Shown: positions 1-7,943 of the stretch, piece by piece
How positions within the stretch are numbered: the stretch's first letter is position 1
How the letters are laid out: each line of letters starts with the position of its first letter
Program-made: the position numbers and the translations under genes
Notes under the pieces: model-generated
The model's input: the letters and a program-made list of their open reading frames with translations, nothing else
Told to the model about the DNA's origin: nothing
Database searches by the model: none
Source of the DNA: Trachipleistophora hominis
Lineage: Eukaryota > Microsporidia > Pleistophoridae
Direction: 5' to 3'
DNA: 11,097 nt
NCBI GenBank assembly: GCA_000316135.1
Contig: JH993993.1
Location: 1-11,097 of the forward strand

Positions 1-1
1 G

Positions 2-58
2 AAGCATCAGAATTTGGTAACAGATGATGTAAAAGAAATAATAAGTATAAACAATTAA
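2..58 (+). CDS. possible 3' end of a gene entering from the left edge
   Basis: A stop-free frame of 18 codons runs from the left edge of the window to a TAA at 56-58. Its residues (Lys-His-Gln-Asn-Leu-Val-Thr-Asp-Asp-Val-Lys-Glu then Ile/Ser/Asn) are polar and balanced, as in a real C-terminus. The stretch is far too short to be significant, since in DNA this AT-rich such a run arises often by chance. No function can be read. Only sequence to the left could confirm it. Confidence 0.2.
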   Translation, partial: KHQNLVTDDVKEIISINN

Positions 59-477
59 TTTGCATGAAGAACAATATTGCGCTAATTTGGTTATCTGCTG
101 TTTAAATTTACACTACCATATTTCCATAAATATTATGATGGTAATGTAACTAAAGATTTATAATAACCATTTTGAAATAGCGTATGACTAAAAAAAGCGT
201 GAATATTGCATGGATTTAATGTTATGTATGATTCAAACTTCATCGGCTAATCGTATTCTAAAATTTCATAAACATTCACTTCATTAGCATAGCATTAAGA
301 ATTTGAATGCTTGTAAATGCGTATAGTATTAGATGTAACTTTCCTTTTTTAGCTAAAAGCATATTCAATCATGTAAACTTATCAATTATTCCTAAATGCA
401 TACGTTAATAAATCAATAGCACCATCCTAATTATTATGATTAACCACCCATTATAAAATACCATCCTTCCTTATTTA
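59..477. other. AT-rich intergenic spacer downstream of the ATPase gene
   Basis: This holds stop codons in all frames and no convincing ORF, tRNA or repeat. It is the 3' flank of the minus-strand ATPase gene. The bases just past that gene's TGA read, on the minus strand, as an ATAAATAAG string, a weak polyadenylation-like signal rather than a perfect AATAAA. Confidence 0.6.
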
Positions 478-2562
478 TCATTTGAACGTAAGCGCTGATA
501 TTACGACAGTCAGTGATGATAAAAACATACATATGCAGGAGATACCCGGTGTTATAACCAAACCGTAATAACCACCAGCTATGCATGCGCACAGTGCTGC
601 AACGTTATAAATGATAGAAAACGTATAATTGATGGTAATTCTCCTTTTTATACGCTTACCAATCACTAAGAGCAGATATAGCAGATGTAGATCCTTTGAT
701 AACAATGAAACATGTCCAATCCCTGAAAAAACGTTACCTACACTTATTCCAACATTTGAATGAGCAATCGCGCTGTAATCGTTTATACCATCACCAACCA
801 TTCCTACTACGTGTCCTTTTCTGTAATTTTGTATTATATTTGATTTATGTATTGCTGTTTTGTTGGCATACACTTTGCTTATATTTAACCGGTGAGCAAT
901 TCTCATAGCGTTCCTATAAGAATCACCAGTCAACATAATTGTGGTGATATTTTGCTCGTTCAGCAGTTTTAGGGCGCTTGATGCACCATTTACAATCTTA
1001 TCCTCCAAATAAAAAACACACGTTAACTCATCATTAACAATAACATAAACACTAATCAAGTCCTCGTCTGGTGTATATAATGCATAATTCTTATCGTTAA
1101 TGCGTTTGGGCACATTGTCAGTCTCATAATTTTCATCTTTTATCGATCGATTAGTTTCAAAACATCGACCATTCTTAATGTTGGCGGATAACAGCCCATC
1201 GTTCCCTATTTGCACGTCATAATGCGCATTTCTATACCTTACCCGTCCTTTAATACCATTACTCATCATTTCATACTTTAATACCTCTCCCATTGCGGAT
1301 ACCATGCAATACTCCGTAAGGGTACTTGCTATAGGATGATAACTCCTTCGTTCCAAGGTGTGAACGAGCGTCTTCACCGTACTTATATCAAGTGATGAGG
1401 TGTTTATGAAATCTTTTACGATGAAAGTGCCATCCGTTAGTGTTCCGGTCTTATCAATGAATAAAACACCAATATCACACAAATTCTCAAACACTGCCAG
1501 GTCTCTTATAACAATGCTGTTATCGAACAATTTCTTAGTGCCTATCAAAATTGTAAGTGGTTCTGATATGTTAAGAGCGCAGGGACACGCAATGATGAGC
1601 AGTGATAGGCTTGTCTCGATTGCCTGAGCAAGTGGCGTGTTAAGAGCGCACAGCATAAACGAGCCAATAGTAACAAAAATAATAAAAATGAAAAGACCCG
1701 TTATCTCGTTAGTATTGCTAACAGACGAATGATCAATTTGTTTGAGCAACTTACCTAAACTCGTCTCTTCCCCCACCCTACGTACGTGAACAATTATACG
1801 TCCTGTCTTGTTGTACGTATCTGAATGGATGTGATCGCCTTTCTTTTTCTCTTTCAGTTTTATCTCACCGGTTAAGCTGCTCTCATCAACGTATGATGCT
1901 CCTTCCATAACAATACCATCAAACAGAATATGTTTTTCCTTTTCAACCACAATTACGTGTCCCTCCTTTATTTCTTCATAATTTAAGTTCTTATTGTTGT
2001 ACATGTAGCGTTCTGTTACTCCACTTCTAAGGCACTCACTGGCCCTATTGCCCACTGTTTCTAACATGAATTTGCCTAAAACAATCATCACGAGGATCAA
2101 TGAAGAATTTTGAAGATTTTGCTCGTCGTAGAAACAGCCAAGAACGAAAGACGCATGAGAACCGAGAATGACTGTGTCTGTAAAGGCCATTGATCCTTTC
2201 AAAATTCTTTTGGAACACAAAACTTCTATAATGGTAGAAAATACCAGGTCCACCCAAAATATGCTTAATGTTTTGTGTATCACTGTCTGGATAATATAAA
2301 GCATTGAAAGGGTGTAGAACGTGTTTCTCCAGTATTTCTTGTTGTCAGACACTGTAAACCCGTTTTCGTTCAAGGCTCGTTTTATATGCTTTATCTTGGC
2401 GCTGTCGATCAGGGTGTGCATTTCTAGCTGGACCTCCTTCGTAAAAATATTAATTTTTACATCGTTCACGTATTCAAGGCCCCTTAAACACTTCTGTATT
2501 TTAGGAATACACGAACCGCATGTTATATTGGCAATCTTCAGTGTGTAAAATACTTTATGCAT
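478..2562 (-). CDS. copper-transporting P1B-1-type ATPase (heavy-metal ATPase)
   Basis: This is an integral membrane pump that would use ATP to move Cu+ (or Ag+) out of the cytosol, across the plasma membrane or into a secretory compartment. Seen in the 694-aa product: one N-terminal HMA metal-binding domain (residues 3-70) with the paired cysteines Cys15 and Cys18; hydrophobic helices near 80-98, 102-118, 128-146 and 153-171; an actuator domain with TGE at 231-233; helices near 285-305 and 315-340, the latter with the intramembrane CPC (326-328) that defines the subgroup; DKTGT with the phosphorylated Asp370; the His409-Pro410 pair of the N-domain; TGD at 545-547; GDGIND at 590-595; and two last helices bearing Tyr652-Asn653 and Met679-x-x-Ser682, the P1B-1 copper-site residues. 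Length is normal for a one-HMA member. Oddities: the N-domain GxG begins with Ser434 instead of Gly, and TGDN reads TGDS. The start is the first in-frame ATG and lies 27 bases from a TATA-like element. Family assignment is very secure; compartment and Cu versus Ag are inference. Confidence 0.95.
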   Translation of the reverse strand: MHKVFYTLKIANITCGSCIPKIQKCLRGLEYVNDVKINIFTKEVQLEMHTLIDSAKIKHIKRALNENGFTVSDNKKYWRNTFYTLSMLYIIQTVIHKTLSIFWVDLVFSTIIEVLCSKRILKGSMAFTDTVILGSHASFVLGCFYDEQNLQNSSLILVMIVLGKFMLETVGNRASECLRSGVTERYMYNNKNLNYEEIKEGHVIVVEKEKHILFDGIVMEGASYVDESSLTGEIKLKEKKKGDHIHSDTYNKTGRIIVHVRRVGEETSLGKLLKQIDHSSVSNTNEITGLFIFIIFVTIGSFMLCALNTPLAQAIETSLSLLIIACPCALNISEPLTILIGTKKLFDNSIVIRDLAVFENLCDIGVLFIDKTGTLTDGTFIVKDFINTSSLDISTVKTLVHTLERRSYHPIASTLTEYCMVSAMGEVLKYEMMSNGIKGRVRYRNAHYDVQIGNDGLLSANIKNGRCFETNRSIKDENYETDNVPKRINDKNYALYTPDEDLISVYVIVNDELTCVFYLEDKIVNGASSALKLLNEQNITTIMLTGDSYRNAMRIAHRLNISKVYANKTAIHKSNIIQNYRKGHVVGMVGDGINDYSAIAHSNVGISVGNVFSGIGHVSLLSKDLHLLYLLLVIGKRIKRRITINYTFSIIYNVAALCACIAGGYYGLVITPGISCICMFLSSLTVVISALTFK

Positions 2563-2566
2563 CCAT
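2555..2566 (-). other. minimal upstream ORF overlapping the ATPase start codon
   Basis: Read on the minus strand, ATGGATGCATAA contains an ATG four bases ahead of the ATPase ATG, in another frame. It opens a three-codon ORF (Met-Asp-Ala) whose TAA lies inside the ATPase coding sequence, so the main start codon is wholly within it. If transcripts begin upstream of 2566, a scanning ribosome meets this ATG first and could be diverted. If they begin between the two ATGs, it is inert. The overlap is seen directly; any effect is inference. Confidence 0.45.
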
Positions 2567-2582
2567 GAGAAAAATTGTTTGT

Positions 2583-2589
2583 TTATATA
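2583..2589 (-). promoter_or_regulatory. TATA-like core promoter of the ATPase gene
   Basis: The minus strand reads TATATAA, its first T 27 bases from the A of the ATPase ATG. The spacing matches the two other main genes here (29 and 31 bases), which supports the element as real and the chosen start as correct. It also implies a leader of only a few bases. Confidence 0.55.
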
Positions 2590-3176
2590 ATTTTACGCAT
2601 AAATGAATAAGAGTAATTCACCTTAAATAGAGTTTAGCATAAAATGCGTATTATCTTTGGGAAATAAGCCTTGTTAATCCCACAATACTACCCTATTCCT
2701 AACGTAAATATACAGTTAATACGGCATCTACATTACTTACAACACTATATAATGAAAGTTTGCAGTGTTTATTTTAAATGCGTAAACCATAAAAATTTTA
2801 AATTTTTCGGCATTATCAAATTATTGTACAATTCTCAGTACAACAGACAACAACTACAAAATTTTACGTTGTATCTGCTTACAATGCTAAATTAATGTAT
2901 AATTAGACGAGTTCTTATTTTTATATAATATTTAGGAATTTTTTAAAACGACTGATACTGACTGTTGCGTATTAAGGTAAACTTAATAATAAACTATTAT
3001 AGTACATCTCATTAAACGTTAGAGTAATAAGAAATAATTTTAAACATTAATGGTTGGCTTAATATAATTTTAGTGATTTATTTATCATTCTTGATCTACT
3101 ATAATTTAGAACAGCTCTCGTTTTTTTACCAAACACTCGGCATAAACATAAAATTGCATAAACACGATAATATTGA

Positions 3177-3425
3177 CAAAATAATTCGTTAACAGTAACG
3201 TTTCATCCGTATGAAAATAATTTATGCCATCATTACCGTACAGGTTTAGACCCTATTAAAGAATACTTACTTAAACATCATCCTAGAGAGTTACACACAA
3301 CGATGATATTTAAGAACGTGCGGTTGAAGGCAACCTGCAATTTTTTATTAGAACATGCAGATATGTATCAAAAGTCTTTCATGAAAATTTTATTTTATTT
3401 TATGTTGTGTAGAATTGATGTGTAG
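3177..3425 (+). other. longest ATG-less open frame in the spacer, possible gene relic
   Basis: Eighty-two codons are free of stops between a TGA at 3174-3176 and a TAG at 3423-3425. The first ATG is at 3303, leaving only 40 residues from a normal start. The reading is mixed and protein-like, with a cluster of histidines and a hydrophobic end (Met-Lys-Ile-Leu-Phe-Tyr-Phe-Met-Leu), and it matches no family I know. No TATA-like element lies 27-31 bases before the ATG at 3303. At this AT content a run of this length is expected roughly once in a spacer this big, so it may be chance or a decayed gene that has lost its 5' part. Confidence 0.15.
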
Positions 3426-3897
3426 CTTAAAATAAAGGGATGGAAGATAATTAAATGAACCTTCATCCAAAAATGGTTTCTTAACATATTAATAATAAGA
3501 GATAACAAATTATTACGGCATTTTAAACAGTAGCGTGTGCTAAAAACGTTGTATTTAAATTCACTAGAAAGAAGTTTAAATGTATCTTAATAATTAATAA
3601 CAGTAGTACTCGTTCTGAAAGGTTATATCATGATGTCATATAAACATGCTCGATAAAATGGTGAACTTATGGCATCAGCACCAATGATGATGCTTGTTAT
3701 TTTTATTACTTCATCCATATATTATTACTCGGCCACATAACATGATTAAGCATTGTTTAGATATTGATCTTCATAGGTCGATCAACTATAAATACCTTAT
3801 TTAAAGGCAGCTCCCACTCTTTTTGCTGCTTTCTTATGCTTTGCTCAAGTTGTTTTAGTTTATGGTTTGTTTTTGAACCGTACTAAACTATTTTTAT

Positions 3898-3987
3898 TCA
3901 CTTCTTACGTATCTTGCAACACCCGCCATTTTTTGGTTTCTTAAGACAGACTGTAACCCTGGCCTTTGTTTTACGATGACTAATCAT
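3898..3987 (-). CDS. doubtful 29-aa basic Cys-containing ORF
   Basis: A short ATG-to-TGA frame encodes a strongly basic peptide with three cysteines (Cys14, Cys23 and Cys24), ending in Arg-Lys-Lys. Its TGA overlaps an AATAAA (TGAATAAA), the kind of stop-overlapping polyadenylation signal seen in compact genomes. Against it: no TATA-like element sits at the spacing used by the three main genes, and 29 codons is easily open by chance. I recognise no small ribosomal protein in it. It is recorded because the basic composition and the signal at the stop coincide. Confidence 0.15.
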   Translation of the reverse strand: MISHRKTKARVTVCLKKPKNGGCCKIRKK

Positions 3988-4374
3988 TTTTGTTTGCCAC
4001 CCAGAAACCAAGATACTTTAAAATTACATGAATACAGAATGATATGCTAAAAGAATTGAACAATGGTGCAGAAGTAGTCTTTCTTATACTTGAAAATACC
4101 AGTAAAGTATCATCAATATCATTTTTATCTGTAATTTTGTTAATGGCTAGCATATTAATTCCTATCTTTGTACTTATATTAATACACATTCATAATTTTT
4201 CTATATGTTACATTGACCTATTTTGTATTATAACATGATTATTATAATGCATTATTGGCTAGCAATCCTACATTCGTTGCTTATTTGTTGTTTGATTGAT
4301 TAAACGTTTTTGCTAATGAGAAAGGTCCTTACAACATATGTTTATCCTGTCATTTGGTATATCATAGAATTATA

Positions 4375-4383
4375 CCCCCCCCC
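4375..4383. repeat. isolated nine-C homopolymer
   Basis: A run of nine C residues sits in otherwise AT-rich spacer, flanked by TATA and AACTTG. It is the only long G/C homopolymer in the window. It lies in no ORF that I support. It may be length-variable between isolates and is a likely site of sequencing error. Confidence 0.8.
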
Positions 4384-5829
4384 AACTTGTTTTTCTGTGA
4401 TTTATTTGATTTCTAAAAGAAGAAATTTTCAACTTACCACCAAATCTATTTCTCATTAACATAGTGATGATGATAAATAATTCTTTTGCTGCGGTATTGG
4501 TGAACTGCAAACGCTAAAAATATTACCACTGTCATTAGCATGTTTGACAACAATACACAGACCGTCCCATCCTGTAATATTCTTCTGTATGAATACCCGT
4601 TTTATAAAACATTGATGTTACGATCGAAGGTGTAAGATAATTATGATAATGTGACAATAAAAGCTCTCTTAATAAAAAAATCAAAGCTATGAGTTACAGT
4701 TTCTATGGTTTATCAAAAATCTTTTAATAGATAAACATACATTTCATATAAACTATTATTATTTTAAATGTTATGTGTTACCAAGATATAATACAATTTG
4801 TTCATATCAAAAATATTTTATTTGTCAGATAAATTTAATCTTCAAAATTATGTAGAAGATTAATTGCATACATCACTACTAACTTAAAGCAAAACATTCT
4901 ACGCACAGAGATAATTAAATAATGATTAAATTCTTGTTTATATTTAAAAACAATAAATCATTGAATGCCCAATGTCAAGAAATAGGCAACATTATACCAT
5001 ATATACACATGATAAATTGTTGAAATAACTTTTAAATAAAGCATCCGTTTCTTATAAGTACCTTTACGTTTTTCTTGTAATTCGTTAACCAACAAAACAA
5101 TATTTTTGCACCAAGGAATACGTGTTTAGCTATGTAGAGAGGTATAATGGTGTTTATCATACATCAATACGCACATATTTAATATTAAGTACAATTATCA
5201 TATTTTTGAGAAGCGTATATCCAAATTAAATGTATACATAGGTATAATTTGAGCTATTGTACCATGACCATGTTTTGGTACTAACGAATAACAATTTTAA
5301 ATAACCGTTGCATATTTTAATATACGGTAAGAAGATAAACAAGCCCGTTTAAGGCGTCACAACTGAAAATGAAAGCAACAAAGCTCTCGTATTTTATTTT
5401 GTTGTTATACTGAATGCTTGTTAATCACGTTGATATGCTTCAATCAAGACGTATTGTGCAATAATATGGCATGATGCGAGGGTATTCATCGTTTAACAGC
5501 TGTTTCACAACTACGTCTAACTCGTTAATTGCTTTGTATCCAGGAATAATTCCTGTATACAAAACCACGAATCTTTTCTTGGTCTAAAATGCATATCTAA
5601 TTATCATTAATTATTGAAATCACTGTACGAACATGTAGCTTTTTATACGTCAATTGTATGAATGCAAAGATATCCTATCAAATGACCATCTCTTCTGCAA
5701 TAAAACTGCACCAATATACTGCACTTTTTGTTTCATTAATAAACCTAATTTATCACTGTGCACACTAATCAATTAATAATTGTAGTGATCAGCGTTTTTA
5801 ATAACCATCCTGTTCATTAATAGATAATC

Positions 5830-5907
5830 ATGTTTGGGATGATGACTGAATTAATCGAAAAGGATTTGAATAGCCCTGTTGGTTTCCTGGCTGTCATGAT
5901 AAATTAA
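5830..5907 (+). CDS. doubtful 25-aa ORF
   Basis: An ATG-to-TAA frame encodes a 25-residue peptide with balanced composition (two acidic residues, a Pro-Val-Gly turn, hydrophobic end). It is preceded by stops in its own frame and by an AT-rich TTTTTAATAA string at about 5794-5803, roughly the promoter spacing of the main genes but not a clear TATA box. It is far below the length at which an ORF means anything here. There is no recognised function. Confidence 0.12.
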   Translation: MFGMMTELIEKDLNSPVGFLAVMIN

Positions 5908-6333
5908 AATGGTGGTAAATTAAACGGTGTAATTACAGTAGTACTACTTTTTTTTCGTTTAAATAGCTGTGCTATTCAATGGTTCGTTTTGTGATATATT
6001 AGTTACCACTTAAAAAAGTATCTAAAATGAAATTTATTGTTAATACAACTGATTGCTTGTTTGTAACTGTTCAGTTAACATATTTTTAATATTAGAATGT
6101 ACTTAGCATACTTACATGTTTGATTGTAATTACAGACACTCTCCCGAATTCATAATTAATACCTTCTCTTCATAATTTTTTGTTACACAAAACCGTTTAC
6201 TATAAAATTTACTTTATTACATCACCTTTCTATTACACCTTTTCGTTGTTCCACCATACTGTTAATCTATCATAATATAATCGTTGATTAATTACTGTCA
6301 CTCAAATCATTCATTAATTTATCATGGTAAAAG

Positions 6334-6340
6334 TATAAAA
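6334..6340 (+). promoter_or_regulatory. TATA box of the surface-protein gene
   Basis: A perfect TATAAAA, followed by G, begins 29 bases before the ATG at 6363. This is the clearest core promoter in the window. With transcription starting about 25-30 bases downstream of the box, the mRNA leader would be almost nil, which also argues that the ATG at 6363 is the true start. Confidence 0.65.
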
Positions 6341-6362
6341 GAACGCTAGTAAAGCTCATAAC

Positions 6363-7871
6363 ATGCAATTCTTATTAGCCACGTTACTCGCTGGTCTCAT
6401 ATACGGTGAGATAAATTTCCAGCAAAGCGATATAAATGAAATGCAGCCAGTAACTGACATAAAAGTAGACTATTTCGTAAATGGCAAGCAAAAAAGTTTA
6501 GACGACTCATGCATCAAGGTCCAGAAGTGTAAAGATTCAAGCTACGACACAGTGATCAGCGGATGCCGTTCCGAAACAAGTTTTGCGTCTTCGAGTATAA
6601 TAAGAGTTAAATTTTTCGCAAAGACCGACGATGATCCCATGGCACCGGCCAGTAACACAATATATTCGATCATCTACAGTAAAGATATATCAATCGTTGC
6701 GCCACAGGGTACTACGGCATCAAACGAGCTTGAGTTCGAGATAACAAAGGCTACGAGACAATTCTGTATAAAGCTTAAGCAATCTGTATACATAGGTGTA
6801 GTGAACGTAGGTACAACTGATGATCCTAAGCTCGAAATCACTGCTCCTATGCTTAAAAACAACCCCGAGGTGGAGTACGTCCTTGATGACCTTACGCCTC
6901 CCGACACGGTTAAAATTTCTACGAGCGAAGGTGGCGTTGAAGCATATAAGAGGTTCCAGTGGAATAACGCAAAAAAGGCACTTGAATGCTGCTTTGAACA
7001 TGCCAGGCTTAGGTGCACTCCAGAGTTTAGGAAGCAGCTCGGAAAGCTACAGCAATATCTGAAATGTGGACGCGAAAGGAAACGATGGGCATGCAAGGTA
7101 GAGGGATGCTTCATGAGCACATGTCGTACACCGAGGAGGCCTGGTCCGGTTTGCTACCCTGAGCCTTGCCCACCGATACCACAGCCATGCTATCCCGCAC
7201 CACAGCCATGCTATCCCGCACCACAGCCGTGCTACTACCCTCCCGCACCACAGCCGTGCTACTACCCTCCAGCACCACAGCCGTGCTATTACCCTCCAGC
7301 ACTACAACCGTGCTACCCATCGACATCTTACCCAAGCGAGTGCAGCTCGCAAACTTCGGTTTCAATCCAATTCCTTGTAATGTTGAGTGATAACCTATGC
7401 CGTGTCATGGATATATGCCAACAGAATCCTACATTCTTTGCAGAATTAAATACAATTACGTACCCAATTGCCCATCAAGAGTACATCAGCTTTATCGACA
7501 AGAAAATTCGCGGACCGTGCAATGTTGTACCTTACTATGCACAGCCACAAGCACCGATTGGTATAGTGTGCAGGAGCGGAACGTATGCCGTTGATTATCT
7601 TACAGGTGTTAACAAGGACTTTCTCTTTGCGTGCCGAGTGCTTTGCAAGCCTCAGCCTAAAATGATAGCGAAAAAGGAACCAGTCAGAAAGACGACCAGA
7701 GATAGAAAAAAGAAGAAAGTAGAAGAGGAGAGTTCTGAGGAAGAGGAGGAGGAAGAGACTCACAACAAGAAGAAAAAGAAACTTTCTAGAGGTGTTGTTA
7801 TCGGAATATCATGCTGTGGTGGAGCATGCCTGATCGTGGCACTGTGCTATGTTGGATACACTCTTATGTAA
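6363..7871 (+). CDS. secreted Cys-rich surface protein with Pro/Cys/Tyr repeats and C-terminal anchor, spore-wall-like
   Basis: This 502-aa product looks extracellular. Residues 1-17 form a typical signal peptide (short polar start, Leu/Ala-rich core, Gly-Leu-Ile-Tyr-Gly end). Residues 20-260 form a Cys-containing domain with dense cysteines from 209 on. Residues 273-320 are six tandem Pro-Gln-Pro-Cys-Tyr units. Residues 325-430 hold a second Cys-containing region. Residues 437-473 form a charged stalk: basic, then a run of seven Glu, then five Lys. Residues 477-499 are a Gly/Cys/Val-rich membrane helix with almost no tail, so the anchor could be a transmembrane span or a GPI signal. Cysteine abundance with secretion suggests disulphide cross-linking. 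The combination resembles microsporidian spore-wall or polar-tube-associated proteins in style, but I cannot match it to a named one. Its G+C looks higher than its surroundings. The start is supported by the TATA box at 6334-6340. Confidence 0.9.
   Translation: MQFLLATLLAGLIYGEINFQQSDINEMQPVTDIKVDYFVNGKQKSLDDSCIKVQKCKDSSYDTVISGCRSETSFASSSIIRVKFFAKTDDDPMAPASNTIYSIIYSKDISIVAPQGTTASNELEFEITKATRQFCIKLKQSVYIGVVNVGTTDDPKLEITAPMLKNNPEVEYVLDDLTPPDTVKISTSEGGVEAYKRFQWNNAKKALECCFEHARLRCTPEFRKQLGKLQQYLKCGRERKRWACKVEGCFMSTCRTPRRPGPVCYPEPCPPIPQPCYPAPQPCYPAPQPCYYPPAPQPCYYPPAPQPCYYPPALQPCYPSTSYPSECSSQTSVSIQFLVMLSDNLCRVMDICQQNPTFFAELNTITYPIAHQEYISFIDKKIRGPCNVVPYYAQPQAPIGIVCRSGTYAVDYLTGVNKDFLFACRVLCKPQPKMIAKKEPVRKTTRDRKKKKVEEESSEEEEEEETHNKKKKKLSRGVVIGISCCGGACLIVALCYVGYTLM
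7179..7322 (+). repeat. in-frame tandem repeat of 21- and 27-base units in the surface-protein gene
   Basis: There are two copies of a 21-base unit (PQPCYPA) at 7179-7220, three of a 27-base unit (PQPCYYPPA) at 7221-7301, and a diverged last unit (LQPCYPS) at 7302-7322. The longer unit is the shorter one with Tyr-Pro added. Copies are nearly identical at DNA level, differing mainly at third positions, which suggests recent expansion by unequal exchange or slippage. One Cys per unit at a period of 7 or 9 residues would give an extended, cross-linkable rod. Unit lengths are multiples of three, so copy number can vary without breaking the frame. Confidence 0.95.
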
Positions 7872-7943
7872 TTGAATTGAAGTAAATCCTGTGTAGAACG
7901 TATTTTTTCTATTTCTTTTTAATTAGGGTTTTATTATAGCGCA

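Larger units (their letters stand above)
2590..6333. other. 3.7-kb AT-rich spacer between two divergent genes, no defensible gene
   Basis: The ATPase and the surface-protein gene diverge from this spacer. Much of it is very AT-rich (13 G+C in 60 bases at 4921-4980), with slightly richer patches (41 G+C in 120 bases at 4501-4620). Stops are dense in all six frames. I looked for tRNA B-box pairs, rRNA or snRNA signatures, terminal inverted repeats and transposase motifs and saw none. Open stretches of 40-80 codons occur on both strands, about what chance gives at this composition; the least poor are listed separately. Patches at 4470-4640 and 5400-5590 give protein-like readings on both strands at once, so no strand or gene can be chosen. 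Confidence 0.55.

Noticed and set aside
2752..2895. 47-aa ATG-started plus-strand ORF
   Set aside because: The TATATAA touches the ATG instead of lying 27-31 bases ahead. Lys/Asn/Phe/Leu composition is typical of random AT-rich DNA, and length is at chance level.
3980..4238. overlapping 64- to 69-codon ORFs on opposite strands (3980-4189 minus, 4044-4238 plus)
   Set aside because: They are mutually antisense, Ile/Leu/Ser-rich, without promoter geometry. Frames of this size are expected by chance in the spacer.
5400..5590. protein-like frames on both strands, the minus one with a TAG after seven codons, the plus one 38 codons from ATG
   Set aside because: They are too short to be significant, and both strands look equally plausible. 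Read as an intron, the minus one has an AG acceptor but no convincing donor or branch site.
6674..7120. 148-codon minus-strand frame inside the surface-protein gene
   Set aside because: It is antisense shadow of a strong, GC-richer coding sequence, with no promoter and no motif.
7111..7365. minus-strand Val/Ser-rich repeat ORF and a plus-strand Thr/Ala-rich one at 7166-7390
   Set aside because: Both are other-frame readings of the in-frame tandem repeat of the surface-protein gene.
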